Notes under the pieces: model-generated
Told to the model about the DNA's origin: nothing
Database searches by the model: none
What the model saw: the letters and a program-made list of their open reading frames with translations, nothing else
Made by a program: the position numbers and the translations under genes
NCBI GenBank assembly: GCA_002938115.1
Contig: PTKD01000003.1
Span: 1 to 27,495 of the forward strand
Reading direction: 5' to 3'
Length of the DNA: 27,495 nt
From: Alphaproteobacteria bacterium MarineAlpha9_Bin7
GTDB lineage: Bacteria > Pseudomonadota > Alphaproteobacteria > UBA7887
Shown here: positions 1-8,547 of the stretch, one piece after another
Layout: each line of letters begins with the position of its first letter
Numbering within the stretch: position 1 is the first letter of the stretch

Positions 1-914
1 GGGCGTGTCATTATCAAAGTTGTCCAACCATCGATGGAGAAACGGCTCTTTAGGTGCAGGCCTTGCTCTCGATAAATGGCGACAATACTTGCACCTTGAT
101 TATCGAGCACCCCGGATAAGACTACCGTAGCACCTGGAGATAAGTTTTGTGCAACCGATGGAGCCAGTCTCACCAGTGGACGCAGCAAGATGTTTGCGAC
201 AATTAGGTCGAATGGGCCACTTTGGCGTATCATTGGTGAGGTGGTCCCATTGCTAACGACACATTGAACCAAAGTGTGAAGCTGATTTCTGCTCACATTT
301 GCGCGGGTGACGCGTACGGCGATGGGATCAATGTCACTTGCAATCGTTTTGACTTTCCACAATCGAGCTATTCCCATAGCTAAAGTTCCAGCGCCGCAAC
401 CAATATCAAGGGCGCGGACTGGTGCGCGTACACGTGAAAGTTCGCTGAGTGCGCGCAGGCAGCCCTTGGTTGTTGCGTGGTGACCGGTGCCGAACGCCGC
501 ACCAGCATCTACTTCTAGTTCGATCAGGGTTGGATTTTTACTTGAATCAGAGTGGCTCCCGCGCACAACGAACCGACCCACGTGCACGGGCTGAAGGTTC
601 CGGACACTCTCTTGTGCCCAGTTGTGGTCTCCCAGTGTCTCGATTGTTGCCAATGGCATTTGTATGCCGGCCATTGACGCTGCTTTCCCTAAAATTGAAG
701 AGACAGTGCTATGGCTTGGTTTGTTGATCACGTAACCGCGTAATAACCAGTCCCCTGAATGTTCTTGTGTGCTCAGTGCATCAACGACAGGTTCAAGGGC
801 ACGCTGGAATAGATCTAATGCACGGTCAGGTATTGTCACGGCAATTTTCCAAGTCGTGGTATACTCGTTAGTCCTGTCGGCGTTGATCTTTGAATTTTTA
901 TAACGTTGTGCCAA
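1..914 (-). CDS. prmA: Ribosomal protein L11 methyltransferase, 3' end cut by window edge
   Basis: SAM-dependent methyltransferase that modifies ribosomal protein L11. I translated the minus strand directly: the frame is open from the window edge to about position 930. It carries the PrmA signature AFGTGHHATT (about 472-500), the SAM-binding motif LDIGCGAG (about 387-412) and VANILLRPL further on, ending with a typical SIDGWTTLIMTR at the edge. The C-terminus and stop lie outside the window. The start is not resolved. No ATG is available; homology-like sequence (TTWKIAVTIP) begins near 858. The possible starts are TTG at 914, another TTG about 15 nt further upstream and GTG at 839, none with a convincing ribosome binding site. 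The TTG choices overlap the leader of the divergent nitronate monooxygenase. Family identity is firm; the 5' boundary is a guess. Confidence 0.88.
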   Translation of the reverse strand, partial: MAQRYKNSKINADRTNEYTTTWKIAVTIPDRALDLFQRALEPVVDALSTQEHSGDWLLRGYVINKPSHSTVSSILGKAASMAGIQMPLATIETLGDHNWAQESVRNLQPVHVGRFVVRGSHSDSSKNPTLIELEVDAGAAFGTGHHATTKGCLRALSELSRVRAPVRALDIGCGAGTLAMGIARLWKVKTIASDIDPIAVRVTRANVSRNQLHTLVQCVVSNGTTSPMIRQSGPFDLIVANILLRPLVRLAPSVAQNLSPGATVVLSGVLDNQGASIVAIYREQGLHLKSRFSIDGWTTLIMTR

Positions 915-940
915 TTGATTGTACCGAGGCAATTAAATCA

Positions 941-2008
941 ATGATCCGTAATTTTCTGACAGAGCGGCTTGGAATCAATTATCCAATTATCCAGTCCCCG
1001 ATGGCTAGTGCAACGACGCCAGCCATGGTAATTGCAGCTTCGGAGGCTGGAGCCCTGGGTTCCCTTGGTGCTGCATACATGGGGCCTGATGAAATTCGTT
1101 CCGCCATAAGAGAAATCCGTCGATCTACGAAGTATCCGTTCCAGGTCAATCTATTCGCGCCACAAAAGCGATATTCACTTACCGATGATGAGGTCGACCG
1201 AGCGACAACGCCACTCCGCTCCATTCGAGAAGAATTGGGACTCGCTGACCGTAACTCGGTTCCCGAATACAAAGACAGATTTTCGGATCAACTTCAGGTT
1301 TTGCTTGACGAAGAAGTCTCCATCATAGGATTTCATTTTGGCCTCCCGGACGACGACGACTTGAATAAAGTGAAAACTGCAGGCGCATTATTAATTGGTT
1401 GCGCTACAAAAGTATCGGATGCTACTGCTTTAGAAAAAGCGGGGATTGATTTTATTATTGCCCAAGGCTTTGAAGCTGGAGGTCATCAGGGCACTTTCCG
1501 ATCCGAGGATGAGCCATCCATGATAGGCTTGATGGCTTTGGTTCCGCAAGTCGTTGACGCAGTATCAATCCCTGTAATTGCAGCTGGTGGTTTGATGGAT
1601 GGGCGCGGACTTGCCGCCGTACTGGCTTTAGGAGCCAGTGCGGGGCAGTTGGGCACAGTATTTCTATCCAGCCCAGAAAGCAAAGCCCACGAACTTCATA
1701 AGAGGCTACTGCTCGATGGGGCCCGAGATGGCACCAGAGTAACACGAGCTTTTTCTGGTCGGCCCGCAAGGGGCTTGATCAATAGAATGATGAATGAGCT
1801 TGATGTTATTCCGAATGGGATTTTGCCTTTCCCCTATCAGCACAGTCTTACTACTGAAATACGCGCTGCAGCTGGAACTAAAAACAGGCCGGAGTTTCTC
1901 TCCATGTGGGCCGGGCAGGGTGCGAACATGTCGCGCAACTTAAGCACAGCGGAGATTGTTAATTCTTTAGCCGTCGAGCTAGAGCAAGTCTTAAAGCGAA
2001 AAAATTGA
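941..2008 (+). CDS. Nitronate monooxygenase (2-nitropropane dioxygenase family)
   Basis: FMN-dependent TIM-barrel enzyme of the NPD/nitronate monooxygenase family, oxidising alkyl nitronates such as propionate-3-nitronate, or reducing enoyl groups in some relatives. The protein from ATG 941 is 355 residues, normal for the family. Visible signatures are the N-terminal YPIIQSPMA (14-22), the EAGGHQG loop with the catalytic histidine H182, PVIAAGGLMDGRG (211-223) and the phosphate-binding GASAGQLGT (231-239). The frame stays open upstream to a TTG at 890, but those extra 17 residues do not look like family sequence, and ATG 941 has a GAGG-type ribosome binding site about 10 nt upstream, so I chose 941. 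It is divergent from prmA and convergent with uvrD. The true substrate cannot be read from sequence. Confidence 0.9.
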   Translation: MIRNFLTERLGINYPIIQSPMASATTPAMVIAASEAGALGSLGAAYMGPDEIRSAIREIRRSTKYPFQVNLFAPQKRYSLTDDEVDRATTPLRSIREELGLADRNSVPEYKDRFSDQLQVLLDEEVSIIGFHFGLPDDDDLNKVKTAGALLIGCATKVSDATALEKAGIDFIIAQGFEAGGHQGTFRSEDEPSMIGLMALVPQVVDAVSIPVIAAGGLMDGRGLAAVLALGASAGQLGTVFLSSPESKAHELHKRLLLDGARDGTRVTRAFSGRPARGLINRMMNELDVIPNGILPFPYQHSLTTEIRAAAGTKNRPEFLSMWAGQGANMSRNLSTAEIVNSLAVELEQVLKRKN

Positions 2009-2176
2009 GAATTAACGGCAACGCAAACAGGCATCGTTTTTGGGCCGAATCCATTTAACTACAGTTCTACAGTTGATAAGCTCGATGCGCGCCACTATCT
2101 TGTCGATGAGATCCTTGAGTAGGATGTCCTAGCAACTTCAGGTTGTTTTCGGGACACTAGAAATCTACCATATGTG

Positions 2177-4453
2177 TTACGCAGGTTTGACGTAATTACA
2201 GATCACTTTTTTTGTGCCCGCTTTTTCAAAGGAAACCTCAAGTTTATTGCCATCTATGGCAGCAATAGTTCCATAACCAAATTTTTGGTGGAATATGCGG
2301 CTTCCGATCTGGAATGTGCCAGACGGATAGTTTTCTGCAGCGAGTGGCTGCTCTGTTGTACTTTGATGGTGCATTGCGTAGCGTCCCCAGCTGCTGCGTC
2401 TGCGTCCCAGGTCCGGTCTTTGGATATTTTTAAAATCGAAATCCGGTTCAACGAGTTGTGAGGAGGTATTGATCTCGCTTGAGCGGGTAATATGTCCCTC
2501 GGGAAGTTCGTTAATGAATCTCGATGGCAATTGCGAGCTCCATTTTCCAAATAAATTGCGATTTGCGGCGTAGGAGATGGTGGCAGTGTGGCGTGCGCGT
2601 GTTAGCCCGACATAGGCGAGGCGTCGTTCCTCTTCGAGGGCATTCAAACCGCCTTCATCAAGTGCACGTTGATGGGGGAACAACCCTTCTTCCCATCCGG
2701 GCAGATAAACGGAGTCAAACTCCAAGCCCTTGGCGCCGTGGAGCGTCATGATATTTATCATGTCTCCATCCACGGTTTCCGCATTGTCCATAACCAAGCT
2801 AATGTGTTCGAGAAAGCTGTTGAGGGAGTCAAATTCATCCAGTGCACCTATGAGTTCATTAAGGTTTTCAAGACGCCCAGGGGCTTGAACGGATCGGTCG
2901 TTTTGCCACATCTCTATGTACCCTGAGTCATCTAATATGGTCTGCGTTAAGGATGGGAGACCCTCAACATCAGCGAGACTTCGCCAACGATCAAAGTCGT
3001 TAATTAATTTTTTTAAGCCAGCACGAGCAGTGCCATGCAACTCATCGGAGTCTGTTAAATCACGGGCGGCGGACATCAAAGAGCATCCACTAACACGTGA
3101 CACAACGTGCAACTTTTGAAGGCTGGCAATGCCGATCCCTCGTTTTGGCCGACCGATAATCCGCTCAAACGCCAGATCATCATCTTCTTGAGCGATTACA
3201 CGAAGATATGCGATCGCATCTCGGATCTCGAGGCGTTCATAAAATCGCATTACGCCAATTACCCGGTATGGCAAACCGACTTGGATAAATCTCTCTTCAA
3301 ATGGGCGTGTTTGATGTCCGGCCCGGACCAACACCGCGATGTTGTTTAATGTCTGGCCTCGGCCTCGTTCAGTTTCGATATGTTCACCAATTACTCTCGC
3401 TTCGGATTCTCCGTCCCACAGCCCAAACACAGCAACTTTCCCGCCGTCATTTGATTCAGTCCAGAGTGTTTTACCTAGGCGACCCCGATTGTGTGCTATT
3501 AGGTCGGAGGCCGCACCGAGGATATGTGCGGTAGACCGATAGTTTCGTTCCAGTCGAATTACTTGTGCACCTGGAAAATCTTTCTCGAAACGCAAAATAT
3601 TACCCACTTCCGCACCGCGCCAAGCGTATATCGATTGGTCGTCATCACCGACGCAACAAATGTTTTTATGTCCCTGCGCAAGAAGCCGAAGCCATAGATA
3701 TTGTGCAACGTTGGTGTCCTGATATTCATCTACTAAGATAAAACGGAAACGACTCTGATATTCTCGTAAAACGTCTTTGTCCTTGGAAAAAAATGCCAGG
3801 TTGTGCATCAAGAGATCACCGAAATCAGCTGCATTGAGCGATTGTAGTTGCTCCTGATAGTCGTGATAGAGCTCTTGAGTGCGGCCATTGGCAAAATCTA
3901 AACCATCGGCATCCGCGATTTGGTGCGGACCTATTCCACGGTCTTTCCAGCGGTTGACGATTGCACCGAAGGCGCGGGCGGGCCAACGTTTTTCATCAAC
4001 ATCGTGTGCTTCCAACACCCTTTTCAAGAGTCGCAGTTGGTCGTCGGTGTCCAAAATTGTGAAGTTAGATTTTAGTCCAACCAGTTCGGCGTGGCTTCGC
4101 AGTAGACGCGCTGCAATTGAATGAAAGGTACCTATATGCCATCCCTCGACGGGTCCATCGACCAGTCGTTCTACCCTGTCTTTCATTTCTCGTGCAGCCT
4201 TATTGGTGAAGGTCACGGTCAGTGTTTCTCCAGGGTGAGCATGTCCGCTGTGAAGTATGTGAGCTAGGCGTGTCGTTAGTACCCGAGTTTTACCGGTGCC
4301 TGCCCCCGCCAAAACCAAAACCGGTCCTTCCACTGTTTCTACTGCCGCACGTTGATCTTTGTTGAGCTCCGACAAATAGGTGTTGGCGCCAGTCGTCTTG
4401 TCGTAGAACCTCGGTTCGCGGGGTTGTGCAGCTAAGTCAAAGGGATCGTTCAT
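2177..4453 (-). CDS. uvrD: ATP-dependent DNA helicase UvrD/PcrA (superfamily 1A)
   Basis: 3'-5' DNA helicase of nucleotide excision and mismatch repair. The 758-residue protein carries the SF1A motifs in order: Q-motif region LNKDQRAAV (about 30-38), Walker A GAGTGKT (50-56), motif II VDEYQDTN, motif III GDDDQSIYAWRGA, motif IV LERNYRS, motif V with TLHGAKGLEFDSVYLPG and motif VI LAYVGLTRAR. The C-terminus has the small PcrA/UvrD tail domain (IFHQKFGYGTIAAI near the end). Length and motifs are complete, so it should be functional. The ATG at 4453 lies 11 nt after the stop of the upstream VOC gene and has no clear Shine-Dalgarno, suggesting co-transcription or coupled translation. A housekeeping repair gene at the end of a catabolic run is probably incidental. 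PcrA and UvrD cannot be separated confidently here. Confidence 0.95.
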   Translation of the reverse strand: MNDPFDLAAQPREPRFYDKTTGANTYLSELNKDQRAAVETVEGPVLVLAGAGTGKTRVLTTRLAHILHSGHAHPGETLTVTFTNKAAREMKDRVERLVDGPVEGWHIGTFHSIAARLLRSHAELVGLKSNFTILDTDDQLRLLKRVLEAHDVDEKRWPARAFGAIVNRWKDRGIGPHQIADADGLDFANGRTQELYHDYQEQLQSLNAADFGDLLMHNLAFFSKDKDVLREYQSRFRFILVDEYQDTNVAQYLWLRLLAQGHKNICCVGDDDQSIYAWRGAEVGNILRFEKDFPGAQVIRLERNYRSTAHILGAASDLIAHNRGRLGKTLWTESNDGGKVAVFGLWDGESEARVIGEHIETERGRGQTLNNIAVLVRAGHQTRPFEERFIQVGLPYRVIGVMRFYERLEIRDAIAYLRVIAQEDDDLAFERIIGRPKRGIGIASLQKLHVVSRVSGCSLMSAARDLTDSDELHGTARAGLKKLINDFDRWRSLADVEGLPSLTQTILDDSGYIEMWQNDRSVQAPGRLENLNELIGALDEFDSLNSFLEHISLVMDNAETVDGDMINIMTLHGAKGLEFDSVYLPGWEEGLFPHQRALDEGGLNALEEERRLAYVGLTRARHTATISYAANRNLFGKWSSQLPSRFINELPEGHITRSSEINTSSQLVEPDFDFKNIQRPDLGRRRSSWGRYAMHHQSTTEQPLAAENYPSGTFQIGSRIFHQKFGYGTIAAIDGNKLEVSFEKAGTKKVICNYVKPA

Positions 4454-4464
4454 GTGCAGTAGAT

Positions 4465-5226
4465 CTAAGATAAGTTAAATTTTATGCCGCTTATAAATAC
4501 GGAGTTGTGATCAAAATCGCACCCTAAGATCGCGGCGCGTCGGATCAGTTCGTTTCGCTTCGTTGTCTTTATGTCCAATGCCGTTAAACCTTCGCCCCTT
4601 GTATCACCTACTTCGGTAAAACGTAGCGTGGCATTCTCTAATTTCAAACTATGCTGGTCGTTTTGTTCTATTTTGATGGGGATTCCGAGTACCTCTGCCC
4701 AGCGCTCCGCTAAAGTTCGTGGGGCCTTGCTTTGGATCTCAGCAGCCAAAAGCTCAGAAACTATGTTTGTCTGGACAAATTTTTCCCAGGAGTCTCCGGC
4801 CGGAGTCCAGGGGCCATCAGGCTGATCCCCCCTTTCGTCTGCACCCGTTTCCATTATGGCACCTCCGGTATCTTTTGGGTGCATTTGGATCGAGTTGAAT
4901 GACCCATGTTTTATTTCGTTAATGATGCGTACGTTGAGTTGTTGCATGCGGTGTTTTCGGTGTTCCACGTCATCACACTGCATAATCACCATGTATCCCC
5001 CGGCACCGCCACGCCGTTTTATGTAGCGTTCGGCCGTGGTTCCTTCCCGAAACGGAGCAACAACTTCCAGAAAATTATTACCGATGGGCAATAATGCGTT
5101 GTTCAATCCGTATTTTTCGACACCCGGATCATGGAAACAGGTTTTAAGTCCAAGGACGGATTCTAACTGTGCTACTGGTTTGGCCAGCTCCGGCGCGACG
5201 AGACAGATTTGACGGAGTCTTAACAT
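4465..5226 (-). CDS. Glyoxalase-like (VOC superfamily) protein
   Basis: A 253-residue protein of the vicinal oxygen chelate/glyoxalase-like type. It begins LRLRQICLVAPELAKPV, followed by GLKTCFHDPGV and LLPIGNNFLEVVAPF, the beta-alpha-beta pattern of a VOC half-domain. A second, weaker module follows in the C-terminal half (LENATLRFTEV ... LTALDIKT). This layout is usual for glyoxalase_3-type proteins annotated near catabolic genes. Substrate and metal are unknown; the family covers dioxygenases, isomerases, lyases and non-catalytic binding proteins. ATG 5226 is preceded by GAGGGAAG at good spacing. It sits between the HpcH/HpaI aldolase (39 nt upstream) and uvrD (11 nt downstream) and is probably expressed with the aldolase. 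Confidence 0.75.
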   Translation of the reverse strand: MLRLRQICLVAPELAKPVAQLESVLGLKTCFHDPGVEKYGLNNALLPIGNNFLEVVAPFREGTTAERYIKRRGGAGGYMVIMQCDDVEHRKHRMQQLNVRIINEIKHGSFNSIQMHPKDTGGAIMETGADERGDQPDGPWTPAGDSWEKFVQTNIVSELLAAEIQSKAPRTLAERWAEVLGIPIKIEQNDQHSLKLENATLRFTEVGDTRGEGLTALDIKTTKRNELIRRAAILGCDFDHNSVFISGIKFNLS

Positions 5227-5265
5227 CTTTTGCTTCCCTCACCACTTCTTAGGCGTTCGGATTTT

Positions 5266-6054
5266 CTATGTAATGGGCAGGCTCCGAAGGAAAGAGGCTC
5301 TTTCAGTAGATGCTTGCATCATCATCGCTAAGTCATTACTAGAGAGGATAAACCGCATTCCCATGTCGATATAACGTTCCATGAGTTCGGGTTTATATAC
5401 CCCGCCAAGGCCTGGGTACTTTCCATTTCTGTGGCAGGCAGAAATTAATTTTTCGTAGGCTTTCTCTACCATGGGGCTATCCACTTGGCCTGGTATTCCC
5501 ATCTCCATGCATAAGTCACCCGTCCCCACCAATAGCACGTCGACGCCGTCTACTGCTGCTATCTCCCCAACCCGATCAATGGCCTCTGGAGATTCCAGCA
5601 TAACTACAACTAGTACTGCGTCGTTGATCGCCTGTGTCGCCTCAGATACTGGAAGCGAACGAAAATCCACTTGTGGCAACGCGCCCACTACGGAGCGATG
5701 ACCGCGGGGCGGGTAACGACAGAAATTTGCGAGCTCGTTGGCAGTTTCGGCGGTGTCAACATGGGGGAATACAACGCCAAGTGCTCCCCCATCTAACACT
5801 CTTGTCGCATGGAAATGTTGGAAACCTGGAACACGAACGATAGGTGTGATTCCTGCGTCGGAGGCCGCGATGCTTATTTGAACCGTTTGGTCAACCGACA
5901 TCGAGCCATGCTCCATATCAATGAAAAGCCAGTCGTACCCGCAGGTTTTCATAATTTTTCCAATATCGACACTGCGTGCTTGTCGTATGCCCATTCCGAT
6001 GGCGAGTTCACCAGACTCTAAGCGCTCTCGTGCTAAGTTACGAATATGGGCCAT
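5266..6054 (-). CDS. HpcH/HpaI family class II aldolase/citrate lyase-like
   Basis: A 262-residue metal-dependent aldolase of the HpcH/HpaI family, which cleaves 2-keto-3-deoxy sugar acids or 4-hydroxy-2-oxo acids to pyruvate plus an aldehyde. Expected active-site residues are visible: the D-M-E-H-G motif with H49, R74 in IVRVPG, metal ligands E154 in LESPEA and D180 in VGTGDL, and the family segment FPHVDTAETA near 96-105. Length is typical and the protein looks intact. ATG 6054 is preceded by AGGAGAAGGGC, a strong ribosome binding site. The neighbouring SDR, acyl-CoA dehydrogenases, epimerase and enolase-superfamily enzyme suggest a carboxylic- or sugar-acid catabolic cluster, but the substrate (hydroxy-oxo acid versus ketodeoxy sugar acid) cannot be chosen from sequence. 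Confidence 0.9.
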   Translation of the reverse strand: MAHIRNLARERLESGELAIGMGIRQARSVDIGKIMKTCGYDWLFIDMEHGSMSVDQTVQISIAASDAGITPIVRVPGFQHFHATRVLDGGALGVVFPHVDTAETANELANFCRYPPRGHRSVVGALPQVDFRSLPVSEATQAINDAVLVVVMLESPEAIDRVGEIAAVDGVDVLLVGTGDLCMEMGIPGQVDSPMVEKAYEKLISACHRNGKYPGLGGVYKPELMERYIDMGMRFILSSNDLAMMMQASTERASFLRSLPIT

Positions 6055-6093
6055 GCCCTTCTCCTATTTGTAATAAAACAGTGCTATCGGAGC

Positions 6094-6462
6094 TCAATTT
6101 TCTCCGCTTTCTTGTCGACGCGCGTGAATCAAAACTCGATTGTACGACAGAATTGCATAACGATGGCGCACAACTCCAATTAATTTCATCGACTTGAGAG
6201 ATTCGACGACCGAGAGAATAGGTAGGTCAGTTGATTGAAATAAGCTTAACGCACGGTCTAGGTCATCCTCCTCATGTCGCACGCCTGCTGGAAAATCGGA
6301 AAGTTGGCTAACAAGCAGTGACATATCTATTTCCGGATCTAAAATTTTATGCTTCGCATCTGCAAATGTGATTATCCCGGTTATATTTCCCGTTGGATCC
6401 ACTGTGAACAGCTCATTTTCGGGACAGGATAATATTAGATCCTTCAATTCTGTCGCCGGCAT
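6094..6462 (-). pseudogene. CBS-domain fragment, probable relic of a ClC-type chloride channel C-terminus
   Basis: The 122-residue frame reads as a CBS pair: the segment LFTVDPTGNITGIITFADA is a classic CBS strand-turn, followed by DDLDRALSLF and KLIGVVRHRYAILSYNRVL. The closing YNRVL-type ending is typical of the cytoplasmic tail of ClC chloride channels. No membrane part of a channel is present. The ATG at 6462 has no Shine-Dalgarno. CBS-like sequence seems to continue upstream in frame (ISPVTDG) until an in-frame TGA about 27 nt before the ATG, and the next gene starts soon after. I infer a leftover 3' fragment of a deleted or frameshifted gene. The alternative is a short free-standing CBS protein that senses adenosine nucleotides. 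It is co-oriented with its neighbours, with gaps of 39 nt downstream and 98 nt upstream. Confidence 0.55.
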
Positions 6463-6560
6463 ACCATCGGTGACAGGACTAATTTGTCATTGCGGACAAG
6501 GTGTTGCCATAAGCGAATTGAGAGTGTGACCCTCTCGCGCCTTGGAACCATTGCTAGGCG

Positions 6561-7337
6561 TCATCCGTCTCCGCCGTAAATCGTTAATCCGCCGTCCACA
6601 ACGATTGTTTGGCCGGTGATGAAGTTTCCAGCTTTGGCTGCTAGCATGACTGCAACGCCACCAACCTCCTCTGGCTCCCCAATACGATGCAGTGCGTAAT
6701 TCTTCACAGCTCGGTCATATATTTCTGGGTTTTCCCATAAGGCACGCGCGAAATTTGTCCGAATAATTGCCGGATTGATGCAATTGGCCCGAATGTTGTT
6801 CCGTCCCCATTCGACGGCGAGGTTACGGGCAAGTGCTACGTCGGCTGCTTTCGAAAGCCCATATGTTCCAAGTTTTGCACTTCCTATTAACGCTGCCACC
6901 GAGGATACGATGATTATGGAACCGCCACCTAATTTGATCATCTGCGGTATCACCATATTTGTAAGCCACACATTACTCTTAACATTAGTGTTCATGATCT
7001 TATCGTAGGCGTCATCTGGGATTTCGCTGAGAGAGCCATAAAAGGGGTTCACAGCAGCGTTGCAAACTAAAATGTCAATTTTGCCCCACTCATTTATGGT
7101 TTTATCAACAAGATTTTGAAGTTGCTCTTTGTGAGAACAATGGCAGGGTACGACGATTGCATCCCCGCCGTTGGCCTTGATCCCTTCGGCTACCGTCTCG
7201 CACTTATCTGCCTTTCGGCTGGAAATTACGACTTTGGCTCCGTGCGCTGCCATAGCTTCGGCAGTGGCCCGGCCAATACCCAGGCTTGAGCCTGTCACGA
7301 TGGCGACTTTCCCGGTCAAGTCGAAAAGGTCTGACAT
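6561..7337 (-). CDS. Short-chain dehydrogenase/reductase (SDR)
   Basis: Classical NAD(P)-dependent SDR oxidoreductase. From ATG 7337 the protein is 258 residues. It has the Rossmann motif TGSSLGIG (15-22), the VCNAA motif, catalytic S146 (VSSVAAL), and Y159/K163 in TYGLSKAAD; the C-terminus (GNFITGQTIVVDGGLTI) is typical of the FabG-like group. The frame is open to 7382, but that extension overlaps the upstream acyl-CoA dehydrogenase and ATG 7337 has GAGGGG 6 nt upstream, so 7337 is chosen. It lies 41 nt after the acyl-CoA dehydrogenase. A 3-hydroxyacyl or sugar/alcohol dehydrogenase role in the same pathway is plausible; substrate is unknown. Confidence 0.92.
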   Translation of the reverse strand: MSDLFDLTGKVAIVTGSSLGIGRATAEAMAAHGAKVVISSRKADKCETVAEGIKANGGDAIVVPCHCSHKEQLQNLVDKTINEWGKIDILVCNAAVNPFYGSLSEIPDDAYDKIMNTNVKSNVWLTNMVIPQMIKLGGGSIIIVSSVAALIGSAKLGTYGLSKAADVALARNLAVEWGRNNIRANCINPAIIRTNFARALWENPEIYDRAVKNYALHRIGEPEEVGGVAVMLAAKAGNFITGQTIVVDGGLTIYGGDG

Positions 7338-7343
7338 TATGTA

Positions 7344-7349
7344 CCCCTC
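7344..7349 (-). promoter_or_regulatory. Shine-Dalgarno GAGGGG deciding the SDR start
   Basis: GAGGGG on the minus strand lies 6 nt before ATG 7337. It supports this internal start over the longer frame that would overlap the upstream gene. Confidence 0.7.
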
Positions 7350-7378
7350 AAAGTCACTTGATTTTTCGTGCCCCGTGC

Positions 7379-8515
7379 TCATCCATGCACAGTCGCAGCG
7401 AATCGTTCGAGATGATGATCCGTGTTGCCAAATAAAGTGTCAATCATAGTGAGACGCTTGAAGTAATGGCCCACGGCTAGCTCATCGGTCATACCCATTC
7501 CTCCATGCAATTGCACGGCTTCTTGCCCGACCAGTCGACCTGCCTGACCAATATGCGATTTTGCTGCTGAAACGGCGCGAATGCGATCGGCCCGTGGTTT
7601 GTTGAGCGAAAGGGTTGCTACGTACATCATGGTGCGCGCTTCCTGACAGGCAACGAACATGTCGACTGAACGATGCTGCAAAGCCTGGAATTTTCCAAGT
7701 TTTAAGCCAAATTGCTCACGGGTTTTGAGGTGTTCAAGCGTTTGTTCTTGAAGCGAGTCCATGACACCAACGGCTTCCGCACACACGGCTGCGGTAGCGC
7801 CGTCTACCACGCTTTCAATGCCTGCAAAAGAGTTCCCTTCTTTGCCAAGCATTGTCTCGGGGCCTACTAAGACATTGCTTAAAGTAATTTCTGCGGCGCG
7901 CAGACCGTCAACGGTTCCATAACTACGCCGTGTTATGCCCTTTGCCTCTGCATCAACAAGAAATAGTGATATCCCATCCTCGTCTCGTTGATTGCCGGAC
8001 GTCCGCGCTGACACGATTAGCTGGTTCGCACTATCTCCGCCAAAAACGACGGCCTTATGTCCTGAAATGCGGTACCCATTGCCATCTGTACTGGCCGTGG
8101 TAATTACGTCGGAAAGGGTAAACCGTGATTGTGCTTCGACATGGGCGAAAGAGATTAGTTTTTCGCCTCGGACCACGGGGGGAATGATTGCCGCTTTTTG
8201 TTCTTTATCACCTAGTGTTTCGACTAACGTCGCCCCCATTAAGATAGTGCTAATGAATGGTTCTACTACAAGGCCACGCCCGAACGCTTCCATCAGTACC
8301 ATTACCTCGATTGGGCCACCACCAAGGCCACCGCTGGCGTCAGAGAATGGTATTGCGAGCCAGCCAAGCTCTGCAAAAGTTTTCCAATTTTTGCGCCCAT
8401 AGCCATCTTCTGAGGCTATTAGGGTTCGCCGAGCGTCGAGCCCATATCGCTCAGCGACAAACCGGTCGACGCTGTCTTTGAGCAGTTTTTGTTCATCAGA
8501 AAGTGAAAAATTCAC
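7379..8515 (-). CDS. Acyl-CoA dehydrogenase, likely non-catalytic partner subunit
   Basis: A 378-residue acyl-CoA dehydrogenase-fold flavoprotein: N-terminal helical domain, middle beta domain, and C-terminal domain with TREQFG (265-270) and QLHGGMGMTDE (335-345), residues that normally contact FAD. The usual catalytic glutamate is not evident. The helix-G position reads VVDGATAA (about 236-243) with no Glu-Arg pair, and the C-terminal position reads LFGNTDHH (361-368) instead of the usual G-T/S-x-E/Q-I-Q type loop. I infer that this subunit pairs with the gene upstream, as in the alpha2-beta2 acyl-CoA dehydrogenases of mycobacterial steroid catabolism (ChsE1-ChsE2, ChsE4-ChsE5). Start is GTG 8515 with only a weak AAGCG upstream; the gap to the partner gene is 32 nt. 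Confidence 0.88.
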   Translation of the reverse strand: MNFSLSDEQKLLKDSVDRFVAERYGLDARRTLIASEDGYGRKNWKTFAELGWLAIPFSDASGGLGGGPIEVMVLMEAFGRGLVVEPFISTILMGATLVETLGDKEQKAAIIPPVVRGEKLISFAHVEAQSRFTLSDVITTASTDGNGYRISGHKAVVFGGDSANQLIVSARTSGNQRDEDGISLFLVDAEAKGITRRSYGTVDGLRAAEITLSNVLVGPETMLGKEGNSFAGIESVVDGATAAVCAEAVGVMDSLQEQTLEHLKTREQFGLKLGKFQALQHRSVDMFVACQEARTMMYVATLSLNKPRADRIRAVSAAKSHIGQAGRLVGQEAVQLHGGMGMTDELAVGHYFKRLTMIDTLFGNTDHHLERFAATVHG

Positions 8516-8547
8516 CGCTTTGCTCTGCCTTTTGAGTCTGTCAGGGT

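Noticed and set aside
449..727. 92-codon plus-strand frame across prmA
   Set aside because: It is antisense to the PrmA coding sequence, which has clear family motifs; the frame is a shadow.
860..902. TATACT and TTTTTATAACG as promoter elements between prmA and the nitronate monooxygenase
   Set aside because: No properly spaced -35 box is visible for either, and the first lies within the probable prmA coding frame.
2125..2156. Imperfect hairpin (TGTCC/GGACA outer, CAAC/GTTG inner) between the convergent nitronate monooxygenase and uvrD genes
   Set aside because: The stem is interrupted and no T-run follows on either strand, so it is not a convincing terminator.
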